DNA of 24,527 nucleotides from positions 1 to 24,527 of the forward strand of contig JAFPCT010000208.1 of assembly GCA_017390125.1 (NCBI GenBank), read 5' to 3'. The notes under the pieces are model-generated. The model had not been told where the DNA came from and did no database searches. It saw only the letters and a program-made list of their open reading frames with translations. Shown here piece after piece: positions 7,963 to 14,875 of this stretch (positions are counted from its first letter, which is position 1; the number at the start of each line of letters is the position of its first letter). A program made the position numbers and the translations under genes. The DNA comes from Treponema sp. (lineage in GTDB: Bacteria; Spirochaetota; Spirochaetia; Treponematales; Treponemataceae).

Positions 7963-9396
7963 TTACTGACCGAATGTAGCGATGAATACACCGGCTGCAA
8001 TTGCAGTACCGATAACACCAGATACGTTCGGGCCCATAGCGTTCATCAAAAGGAAGTTTGAAGGGTCATATTCAAGACCAACCTTGTTTGAAACGCGGGC
8101 AGCCATCGGAACGGCTGAAACACCTGCAGAACCGATAAGCGGATTGATTTTCTTTCCTTTCGGAAGGAAGAGGTTCATAAACTTAGCCATAAGGATACCG
8201 CCGGCAGAAGCAACTGCAAAGGCAAGAAGACCAAGCAGAATGATACCGATTGAGTTGGCGTTGATGATCTTTTCAGGAGACATCTGGCTTCCTACACCAA
8301 GGGAAAGAAGAATTGAAACAATGTTCATAAGCTCATTTTCCATAGTCTTTGAAAGACGGTCAACGACACCGCACTGCTTTACAAAGTTACCAAATGCGAG
8401 CATACCGATGAGAGGACATGCAGGAGGCAAAAGCAAAATTGTAAGGACAAGAAGCATCATCGGGAAAAGAATCTTTTCTGTCTTGCTTACTTCACGGAGC
8501 TGATCCATGCGGATCTCACGCTCTTTCTGAGTTGTAAGGAGCTTCATGATAGGCGGCTGAATCATAGGAACAAGCGCCATGTATGAATATGCCGCAACGG
8601 CAATTACAGCCATAAGCTCAGGAGCAAGTTTTGCAGAAACGTAGATTGATGTCGGGCCGTCTGCACCACCAATGATGGAAATCGCAGCAGCCTGAAGAAT
8701 ATTGTAGTTGATTCCCGGAATAAGATTCATGAGGGCAACACCAAAAAGCGTAAAGAATACGCCGAGCTGTGCCGCACCGCCAAGAATAGCCATCTTAGGG
8801 TTTGCGATGAGCGGACCAAAGTCTGTCATGGCACCGATTCCCATGAAAATGAGCATCGGGAAGAATTCGTTTCCTACACCAGCCTTGTAGATGATGTTAA
8901 GCATACCGTCCGGTGCCATTCCCATGTTTGCCCCTGGAATATTTACAAGAATTGTACCAAATCCAATAGGAATAAGGAGCAAAGGCTCAAAGCCTTTTGC
9001 AGCGCCAAGATATACAATTACAAAACCGATTACGATCATCACTATATACTGCCAGCCCGGAGCTTTTACTCCTGCAAAGGGATCAGCTTTTACAGCCAGT
9101 TCTTTTGCTTCTTCAGCGGCCTTTTCAGCAGCAATTTCTTCTGCAGTCTGCTTGTGGATAATCTTGTAGATTCCGGTAGACTTTCCGATGTTCTTGAAGA
9201 ATTTTGAAGCAGAAATGTCATATTTTCCGTTCCAGTCTTCAGTTCCAGAGATGACTCTGTCCATACCAGTCTGCTCAGCCGCAGCATGGTCCTGAGCAAA
9301 TACCCTTGTTCCAAGAGAGAGAACTCCGGCACAGAGCATTATGGCAAGCATTACCAGAGCAATCTTTTTATTATTTTCTGTTCTAGTAGTTATCAT
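7963..9396 (-). CDS. oadB: Na+-translocating decarboxylase beta subunit (OadB/GcdB/MmdB)
   Basis: The 477-residue membrane protein matches the beta subunit that couples carboxybiotin decarboxylation to Na+ export. Diagnostic segments are FFPMLIFMGIGAMTDFGPL (about 178-196), IIGGADGPTSIYVSAKLAPE with the Na+/H+-related Asp246, and NPLIGSAGVSAVPMAARV and NAMGPNVSGVIGTAIAAG near the end. Residues 1-110 are additional to the family core: a helix at about 11-32 ending VFAQ that looks like a signal peptide or extra membrane anchor, then an Ala/Glu/Lys-rich stretch around residues 80-100. The start at 9396 has an AGGAAG site 5 bases upstream and lies 12 bases after oadA, so translation is tightly linked. 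It is the last gene before a strong terminator. Confidence 0.93.
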   Translation of the reverse strand: MITTRTENNKKIALVMLAIMLCAGVLSLGTRVFAQDHAAAEQTGMDRVISGTEDWNGKYDISASKFFKNIGKSTGIYKIIHKQTAEEIAAEKAAEEAKELAVKADPFAGVKAPGWQYIVMIVIGFVIVYLGAAKGFEPLLLIPIGFGTILVNIPGANMGMAPDGMLNIIYKAGVGNEFFPMLIFMGIGAMTDFGPLIANPKMAILGGAAQLGVFFTLFGVALMNLIPGINYNILQAAAISIIGGADGPTSIYVSAKLAPELMAVIAVAAYSYMALVPMIQPPIMKLLTTQKEREIRMDQLREVSKTEKILFPMMLLVLTILLLPPACPLIGMLAFGNFVKQCGVVDRLSKTMENELMNIVSILLSLGVGSQMSPEKIINANSIGIILLGLLAFAVASAGGILMAKFMNLFLPKGKKINPLIGSAGVSAVPMAARVSNKVGLEYDPSNFLLMNAMGPNVSGVIGTAIAAGVFIATFGQ

Positions 9397-9408
9397 ACGT
9401 CTTCCTAA

Positions 9409-11499
9409 TTACTGAATTTCAGCAAGCTGCTGACCGTTAGAAACCTGTGTGCCTGTAGGAACGATAAAATGAACCTTTCCAGCGGCGCCGGCTTTGATCT
9501 CAAGCTCCATCTTCATTGATTCTATGTACATGATTGTAGTAGAAGCATCAACTGAAGCACCGTCCTCAACGTTATAGCGGAGAAGTGTTCCAGCTACAGG
9601 AGCATTTACAGGTTTTCCGCCTGCAGGTGCGCTAGGAGCGGCAGCAGGAGCTGCTTTTGGTGCGCTTGCAGGAGCAGGAGCTGCAGCAGGTGCCGGAGCG
9701 GCAACAGTTCCGCCGATTGCACCAAGTTCCTGACCAGAAGTTACCTGGCTTCCCGGCTGAACAGTGAATGTAACAGTACCGTCAGCAACAGCCTTAACCT
9801 CAAGTTCCATCTTCATTGATTCAAGGATGATTACAGTGTCGCCCTTCTTTACAGAGCTTCCTGAATCAACTGCGTAGCGGAGAAGTGTTCCAGCTACAGG
9901 TGATGTAATTTTTGCACCGCCAGTTACAACAGGAGCGGCAGGAGCGGCAGCCTTTGCAGCTGCAGGAGCAGCACCAGCAGCACCGAAGGCAACATTGTAA
10001 GCAGTTCCGTTTACATTGATATTGCCCTTTCCGTCAGAAGTTACGTTGTAAGCTGTTCCGTTTACAGTAACTGTATATGAACCGCCGTTAGAAACCTTAG
10101 GAGCAGCTGCAGTTGTAACAGAAGGAGTTCCGAACTTTTCTTTAGCATCAACAGGACCGTTTGCACGAGTCTTGAAGAATCCTGGAGCAACTTTAGGGAA
10201 CATTGCATAAGTCAATGTATCTTCTACAGAACCGTCACCGCCGTTTTCTTTTGCTTCTTTAACCATTTTGTCCCATTCTGGCTCAATAAGGTCAGCCGGG
10301 CGGCATTCAACGATTTTGTCCATGTTGTTCTGTTCAAGAGCCTTCTTTACGAGGTCCTTGTTTGGTTCTGCCGGGAGGCGTCCGTATTTACCTGTAAGGA
10401 GGTCACGGAATTCACCTGTCATGCGCTCATAGCGGCCGAAGAGTACATTGAATACAGCCTGTGTACCAACGATCTGGCTTGTTGGAGTTACAAGAGGAAC
10501 GTATCCGGCATCCTTGTGAACTTTAGGAAGTTCTGCAAGAACAGCATCCATCTTGTCACCTGCACCCTGCTGCTTGAGCTGGCTCTCAAGGTTTGAAAGC
10601 ATTCCGCCAGGAACCTGTGAAAGGAGAATACGAGTATCAGCGCCAAGGAACTTTGATTCAAGTGAAGCATAATGTGTGCGAACTTCGCGGAAATAAGCGG
10701 CAAGTTCAAGAAGAGCCTTTGTATCAAGTTCTGTATCAAGGTCTGTGCCCTTGAGCATTTCTACGATAGTTTCTGTAGGAGAATGGCTTGTACCCATAGA
10801 CATAGAAGAAATTGCAGTATCAAGAACATCTGCACCAGCTTCTGCTGCCTTGAGCAAAGTTGCAACAGAAAGACCTGTTGTAGAATGTGAGTGGATTTCA
10901 ACAGGAAGGTCAACCTTTGATTTGATTGCCTTTACAAGGTCATATGCAACATATGGTTTAAGAAGACCTGACATATCCTTGATACAGATTGAATCTGCAC
11001 CGAAGTCTGCGTAAGTCTTTGCAAGCTCAGCATATTTTTCGATTGTATGGAATGGAGTTACGGCATAAGAGATGGCCATCTGAACATGCTTTCCAGTCTT
11101 TTTTGCAGCCTTTGTGGCACATTCCATGTTGCGAGGGTCGTTGCAGGCATCAAAAATACGGAATACATCAATACCGTTCTTTGCAGCAGTCTCTACGAAT
11201 TTTTCTACAACATCGTCTGCATAGTGACGGTAACCGAGAAGGTTCTGAGCACGAAGCAGCATCATGATTTTGTTGTTCGGAAGGGCAGCATGAAGCTTTC
11301 TGAGGCGTTCCCATGGATCTTCATTCAAAAAGCGGATACATGAGTCGTATGTAGCACCACCCCATCCTTCGATAAATTTATATCCGATTTTATCAAGCAT
11401 CGGACAAGCAGGAAGCATATCTGCTGTTGTCATACGTGTAGCGTGAAGGCTCTGATGAGCATCACGGATTGCAAGTTCGGTAATTCCAACTTTTGCCAT
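9409..11499 (-). CDS. oadA: Oxaloacetate decarboxylase alpha subunit with two biotinyl domains
   Basis: The 696-residue protein begins with a carboxyltransferase barrel: RDAHQSLHATR with metal ligand Asp13, CIKDMSG with the expected carbamylated Lys174, and EIHSHSTTG with His203/His205. The conserved C-terminal part of the carboxyltransferase domain runs to about 450. An Ala/Pro linker follows, then two complete biotinyl domains (about 529-597 and 629-696). Each carries ESMKME, with biotin-accepting Lys563 and Lys663. Known OadA proteins usually have one biotinyl domain and about 600 residues. It would transfer CO2 from oxaloacetate to biotin for OadB. A PycB-type pyruvate carboxylase subunit is possible by homology but unlikely beside oadG and oadB. 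Start at 11499 with AGAGG upstream; 23 bases separate it from oadG. Confidence 0.94.
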   Translation of the reverse strand: MAKVGITELAIRDAHQSLHATRMTTADMLPACPMLDKIGYKFIEGWGGATYDSCIRFLNEDPWERLRKLHAALPNNKIMMLLRAQNLLGYRHYADDVVEKFVETAAKNGIDVFRIFDACNDPRNMECATKAAKKTGKHVQMAISYAVTPFHTIEKYAELAKTYADFGADSICIKDMSGLLKPYVAYDLVKAIKSKVDLPVEIHSHSTTGLSVATLLKAAEAGADVLDTAISSMSMGTSHSPTETIVEMLKGTDLDTELDTKALLELAAYFREVRTHYASLESKFLGADTRILLSQVPGGMLSNLESQLKQQGAGDKMDAVLAELPKVHKDAGYVPLVTPTSQIVGTQAVFNVLFGRYERMTGEFRDLLTGKYGRLPAEPNKDLVKKALEQNNMDKIVECRPADLIEPEWDKMVKEAKENGGDGSVEDTLTYAMFPKVAPGFFKTRANGPVDAKEKFGTPSVTTAAAPKVSNGGSYTVTVNGTAYNVTSDGKGNINVNGTAYNVAFGAAGAAPAAAKAAAPAAPVVTGGAKITSPVAGTLLRYAVDSGSSVKKGDTVIILESMKMELEVKAVADGTVTFTVQPGSQVTSGQELGAIGGTVAAPAPAAAPAPASAPKAAPAAAPSAPAGGKPVNAPVAGTLLRYNVEDGASVDASTTIMYIESMKMELEIKAGAAGKVHFIVPTGTQVSNGQQLAEIQ
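9412..9915 (-). repeat. Tandem direct repeat encoding two biotinyl domains, 300-bp period
   Basis: The two biotinyl domain segments lie exactly 300 bp apart. DNA identity is high in patches: 26 bases are identical at 9575-9600 and 9875-9900, and 17 bases at 9506-9522 and 9806-9822. The biotin lysine codons are at 9811-9813 and 9511-9513. The two copies are separated by an Ala/Pro-rich linker. Confidence 0.85.
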
Positions 11500-11522
11500 A
11501 TTCTTTTTAACCTCTTAAAATA

Positions 11523-11795
11523 TTAAACTGATTCTTTTTCGCGTATTGCAGCGGCAATTGCGGCAATAACAGCGCCCTGATCAACAGCAACAGCTGCAGG
11601 ACGGACAGCGACGGAAGAAGCCGTCGGTTTAGAAGACTTTGTTGCCTTCACTTCACTCTTATCAAGCTTAAACGCACGGATGAACGCATGAAGCAGTCCC
11701 ATACTGATAATCAAGATAATAATGAAGGAAAATACAACACCCATACCAAGCAAAGTCAAAAGCCCGCTCTGACCAAGCATCTCAGATATTGTCAT
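11523..11795 (-). CDS. oadG: Oxaloacetate decarboxylase gamma subunit (OadG family)
   Basis: The 90-residue protein has one membrane helix (about residues 11-37, rich in Ile/Leu/Phe/Gly). A short basic segment, a Ser/Thr/Ala/Pro-rich linker and a C-terminal Ala/Ile helix follow. This is the layout of the small gamma subunit that anchors the alpha subunit to OadB. The family is poorly conserved in sequence, so the call rests mainly on size, topology and position directly before oadA and oadB. A strong AGGGGGA ribosome site lies just before the ATG at 11795. It lacks an obvious His-rich zinc-binding tail as seen in Klebsiella OadG. Confidence 0.8.
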   Translation of the reverse strand: MTISEMLGQSGLLTLLGMGVVFSFIIILIISMGLLHAFIRAFKLDKSEVKATKSSKPTASSVAVRPAAVAVDQGAVIAAIAAAIREKESV

Positions 11796-11853
11796 ATATC
11801 CCCCTAAAATCGGACAATTTTTGCATTATAAAATACTCGTGCTGAATTATAGA

Positions 11854-11882
11854 TTAATACAATTTTCTTTTCTACCAGTCAA
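11854..11882 (-). promoter_or_regulatory. Candidate promoter of the oadGAB operon
   Basis: On the minus strand TTGACT (11882-11877), a 17-base spacer and TATTAA (11859-11854) lie about 60 bases before oadG. Two further TATAAT hexamers lie downstream (complements of 11846-11851 and 11825-11830) but lack good -35 boxes. Which is used cannot be decided by eye. Confidence 0.4.
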
Positions 11883-11897
11883 AGCAATAAAAATATA

Positions 11898-11926
11898 TTT
11901 TCACACAAGGAATTTACGATTATACT
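11898..11926 (+). promoter_or_regulatory. Promoter of the YhhN-like gene, near-leaderless
   Basis: TTTTCA (11898-11903), a 17-base spacer and TATACT (11921-11926) lie 10 bases before the ATG at 11937. There is no Shine-Dalgarno sequence. The same TTTTCA-N17-TATA pattern occurs before the ribonuclease gene at 14841-14869. Confidence 0.5.
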
Positions 11927-11936
11927 TATCTAAGTT

Positions 11937-12629
11937 ATGTATCTAATTCTGTTTTTATGTTTTACGGGAGTTTTCCTTGTCAGCGCCACCCTTCAGGTTA
12001 TAGGTTACTGCAGGAGAATTGCAATTATTGACTACATCTCAAAACCGATGATGTATGCATTTCTTATTGCCGCAGCAGTTTTCGCCCTGATTCCCCGCCT
12101 GCCGGATTCATTCAACATCCTGTTCTGCACCTGCTTTTCACTTGGACTTGGAATGGCAACTTCGTGTCTGCTTTTTGCACCTAAAAGAAAACGTTTCCTC
12201 ATCACAAGCATGCTGTGCTTCATTCTGTCTTCTTTCGGATGGCTGTGCCTTATCTGGCCTTCGTTCAGGCTTTTTACGCCGAATCCGTACATAACCACAG
12301 GACTCATAATCCTTTACCTTACGGCACTGGCGCTGTTCATAGCCCTGGTGATCGGAAACAAAGGCATTTTCAAAATCAGCTGCATACTGGTATATCTGCT
12401 GCCTATACTGCTTTTCCACTACGCCACTGTTCTTACAGTCCTTGGACAGCCGAAGCTCTATTCATTCATCCTTACAGCGGGAAGCACAAGCCTTCTGGTT
12501 TCACAGGGATTTATCGTAAAAGCCTTCTTTAAAAAAGCAAGTCCGAGCGAACGATTCTCCCGAACCCTGATTTTCGTTTTTTCCCAGCTGTTCATCACAG
12601 CCGGATTCATTCTTATGATTTCCCTTTGA
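11937..12629 (+). CDS. Polytopic membrane protein, possibly divergent YhhN/TMEM86 (lysoplasmalogenase) family
   Basis: The 230-residue protein has about seven to eight hydrophobic helices. It has ISKPMM after the first helix, and near the end AGSTSLLVSQGFIVKAFFKK followed by FSQLFITAGF. These resemble the KP motif and the C-terminal SD-LLA...F...YY-AQ region of YhhN proteins, which hydrolyse lysoplasmalogens. The acidic residues expected in the two GD/SD motifs appear replaced here (SxGLGMATS and VSQ), so enzymatic activity is doubtful. The family assignment is tentative. It is a single gene, divergent from oadG and convergent with dapB with only a 19-base gap. Confidence 0.55.
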   Translation: MYLILFLCFTGVFLVSATLQVIGYCRRIAIIDYISKPMMYAFLIAAAVFALIPRLPDSFNILFCTCFSLGLGMATSCLLFAPKRKRFLITSMLCFILSSFGWLCLIWPSFRLFTPNPYITTGLIILYLTALALFIALVIGNKGIFKISCILVYLLPILLFHYATVLTVLGQPKLYSFILTAGSTSLLVSQGFIVKAFFKKASPSERFSRTLIFVFSQLFITAGFILMISL

Positions 12630-12639
12630 TTTTCAGACC

Positions 12640-12660
12640 GACCTGTTATTAAAACAGGTC
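12640..12660. other. Stem-loop in the convergent gap, overlapping the dapB stop
   Basis: GACCTGTT (12640-12647) and AACAGGTC (12653-12660) form an 8-bp stem around a 5-base loop. No T run follows on either strand, so it is not a textbook terminator. Its position between the two convergent stop codons suggests transcript-end protection or weak bidirectional termination. Confidence 0.4.
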
Positions 12661-13428
12661 GTCCATTCCGTAAAGCTTACCTTTTGAAAGACGCCCTGTT
12701 TTTACTGCGTCAGAAAGAAGCTCAAGGGCATGAACCGCGCCCATTGCAAAACCTTCCCGGCTTCTTGCACGGTGAGTGATCTCAATCGTATCAGCCTTGC
12801 TGTCAAAGAAAACAGTATGAGTTCCTGGTACGGCACCGCATCGTGTGGAAGAAACATGAAGCTGCTCTGGAAGCGGCTTTTCATGGAATGCGTCCGTTAC
12901 CATTTCAGTTTTCTTTTTTGTATTTGCAAGTATATGCTCCGCAATAGTAATTGCAGTTCCGCTAGGACTGTCAGCTTTCTGATTGTGGTGCATTTCCCAT
13001 GTAGAGATGTCATATTCAGACCATGGCTCCATAATCTTTACGGCTTCATCGATTATCTTAAGGAGCATGTTAACGCCGATTGAAAAATTCGAGCTTGTCA
13101 TGATGATGCCGCCGCAATTCTTTGCAAGGGCATCAACTTCCTCATGCTTGTCGTTCCAGCCGGTAGTTCCTACTACAACCGGAAGTCCCAGAGGAAGGAG
13201 AGCCTTGATGTTCCCCATAACGGCAGTCGGGTGGCTGAATTCAATCACGCCTTCCGCACCGCTGGACTTAACGGCACGAGCAACACCTTCATAGTCACCG
13301 ACAGCAACCTTTGCAGTGGCGTCATCAGCCACAACAGCAACCGTAGCCACAACTTCATGACCAAGAACCTTTGCACATTCAGCAATCATGTGCCCCATTT
13401 TTCCATATCCAACCAATGCAATCTTCAT
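12649..13428 (-). CDS. dapB: 4-hydroxy-tetrahydrodipicolinate reductase
   Basis: The 259-residue protein has the dinucleotide-binding GYGKMG (7-12) and FSHP. It also has GTTGW (87-91), SNFSIGVN (113-120) and the substrate/catalytic segment EMHHNQKADSPSGTA (His147/His148, Lys151), ending with the family's SREGFAMGAVHA. It reduces hydroxytetrahydrodipicolinate in the diaminopimelate/lysine pathway in the cytoplasm. It is slightly shorter than E. coli DapB (about 273). The ATG has AAGGAAA upstream and lies 16 bases after lysC, so lysC-dapB is an operon. Diaminopimelate is notable because many spirochaetes use ornithine in peptidoglycan; dapB may then mainly serve lysine synthesis. Confidence 0.95.
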   Translation of the reverse strand: MKIALVGYGKMGHMIAECAKVLGHEVVATVAVVADDATAKVAVGDYEGVARAVKSSGAEGVIEFSHPTAVMGNIKALLPLGLPVVVGTTGWNDKHEEVDALAKNCGGIIMTSSNFSIGVNMLLKIIDEAVKIMEPWSEYDISTWEMHHNQKADSPSGTAITIAEHILANTKKKTEMVTDAFHEKPLPEQLHVSSTRCGAVPGTHTVFFDSKADTIEITHRARSREGFAMGAVHALELLSDAVKTGRLSKGKLYGMDDLF

Positions 13429-13444
13429 ATAATTTTCCTTAAAA

Positions 13445-14770
13445 TTAACCGAAATAAACCTTGTGCAGCACAGTCACAGCCTTGTCTGCCTCAGAATCAT
13501 TTACAATAAAGCTGATGTTAACCTTGCTGGCGCCCTGGCTGATCATTTGCACGTTAATGCCTTCTTCAGAAAGAGCCTCAAAACCTGTAGAAAGAATGTC
13601 GCTGGAATGAAGCACATCACAGATAATTGTAATGATTGCCCTGTCCTTTCGAACAGAAACGTCACAGGCATTGCTCAAGTCTCCTACAAGACCTTCAAGC
13701 TTTTCTTTTCCGCTTACAGTACATGATACAGAAACTTCAGAAGTGGCAATTACGTCAATCGAAACATTCCACTTGAGGAAGTTGTTGAAAATATGAGCAA
13801 GGAATCCGCAGGCTCCCAGCATACGGTTTGAAACCATATCAATGAGCTGAACATGCTTTACAGAAGTAATTGCACATACAGGAGGAACTTTTCCGCTGTG
13901 ATTTTCAACGATGATAGTTCCCTTGCTTTCAATATTGTATGAATTCTTAACACGAACAGGAGTTCCAGTTTTTCTTACCGGAACCATAGAACGAGGATGA
14001 AGAACCTGAGAACCGAACATCGCAAGCTCCTGCGCCTCTTCATAAGTTACCTCCGGAACAGGCTTTGCTTCCTTTACTACGCGCGGATCAGTAGTAAGAA
14101 TTCCGTCTACGTCTTTCCATGTCTGAACCTCATCAGCGTTCATGGCCGCACCAATCATAGTTGCCGTAAGGTCTGAGCCGCCACGTCCGAGAGTTGTGAT
14201 TATGCCTTTTTTATCTTTTGCAATGAATCCCGTTACAATCGGAATCGCAGACTCTGAACCTTCTTTGTAGGCAGCAAGATACTTCGGAATGTTTTCCCAT
14301 GTTTCGTCCAGAAGCTCGGCGCTCATATAGTTCGAATCGCTTACAAATCCAATGTCCCATGCATCGCAGAACTTTGCGTTTATCCCCTGACTTTCAAGAT
14401 ATGAAGCCATCATGCGCACAGACATGCGTTCTCCAAAAGAAACAAGGTAATCCCGGCTTCTCTTGCTTATTTCCTTGAGCATGGAAATTCCTGTGAGCAG
14501 AGTCTTAAGCTCATTCAAAAGAGCTTCAATTGTTTCTATTTTTATGCCCAGTTCTTTTGCCGTGTCTTCATGAAGTTTTGCAACTCCGGCAACGTCAACT
14601 TTTCCAGTAACGGCAAGATCAGCCGCTTCCAGAAGATGGTCAGTGGTATCTCCCATTGCGCTTAAAACAACAACAGGACGTTTTTCCTTGTATGCCTTAA
14701 TAATAGAGGCAACATGCTTGATTCTTTCCGCATTGGCAACTGATGAGCCGCCGAATTTCATAACTATCAT
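13445..14770 (-). CDS. lysC: Aspartate kinase (monofunctional, two C-terminal ACT domains)
   Basis: The 441-residue enzyme phosphorylates aspartate, the first step to lysine, threonine and methionine. It has the nucleotide-binding KFGGSSVAN near the N-terminus, SFGERMS (111-117), TTLGRGGSDLTAT (192-204) and a DPRVV segment. Two ACT domains follow (about 310-375 and 380-441), the usual site of amino-acid feedback. No homoserine dehydrogenase domain is fused. Either the ATG at 14770 (MIVMKF) or that at 14761 (MKF) could be the start; the first matches the family better. There is no Shine-Dalgarno site, and a promoter-like pair ends 9 bases upstream. Lying before dapB, it is probably the lysine-pathway isozyme. 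I see no lysine riboswitch in the 105-base upstream gap. Confidence 0.94.
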   Translation of the reverse strand: MIVMKFGGSSVANAERIKHVASIIKAYKEKRPVVVLSAMGDTTDHLLEAADLAVTGKVDVAGVAKLHEDTAKELGIKIETIEALLNELKTLLTGISMLKEISKRSRDYLVSFGERMSVRMMASYLESQGINAKFCDAWDIGFVSDSNYMSAELLDETWENIPKYLAAYKEGSESAIPIVTGFIAKDKKGIITTLGRGGSDLTATMIGAAMNADEVQTWKDVDGILTTDPRVVKEAKPVPEVTYEEAQELAMFGSQVLHPRSMVPVRKTGTPVRVKNSYNIESKGTIIVENHSGKVPPVCAITSVKHVQLIDMVSNRMLGACGFLAHIFNNFLKWNVSIDVIATSEVSVSCTVSGKEKLEGLVGDLSNACDVSVRKDRAIITIICDVLHSSDILSTGFEALSEEGINVQMISQGASKVNISFIVNDSEADKAVTVLHKVYFG

Positions 14771-14779
14771 AATATATAG

Positions 14780-14808
14780 AAAATAACGGTTTTAACGTGT
14801 TTGTTCAA
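14780..14808 (-). promoter_or_regulatory. Candidate promoter of lysC-dapB, near-leaderless
   Basis: On the minus strand TTGAAC (14808-14803), a 17-base spacer and TATTTT (14785-14780) end 9 bases before the lysC ATG at 14770. The -10 box is weak. The spacer between lysC and the divergent ribonuclease gene is only 105 bases and holds both promoters. Confidence 0.4.
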
Positions 14809-14840
14809 TGAATTTCAGTTTGAATGAAGTATTGAAACGC

Positions 14841-14869
14841 TTTTCACGCAGGCAGATTCCCTTTATAGT
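14841..14869 (+). promoter_or_regulatory. Promoter of the RNB ribonuclease gene, apparently leaderless
   Basis: TTTTCA (14841-14846), a 17-base spacer and TATAGT (14864-14869) end 6 bases before the ATG at 14876. No purine-rich ribosome site is present. Confidence 0.5.
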
Positions 14870-14875
14870 TAGTCT

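Noticed and set aside
7982..8503. 173-codon plus-strand open frame opposite oadB
   Set aside because: It is antisense to a strongly conserved membrane gene; its Pro/Ile/Arg-rich translation is typical of a shadow frame.
14771..14875. Lysine riboswitch upstream of lysC
   Set aside because: The gap to the divergent gene is about 105 bases and promoter elements end 9 bases before the start, leaving no room for the roughly 170-base aptamer.
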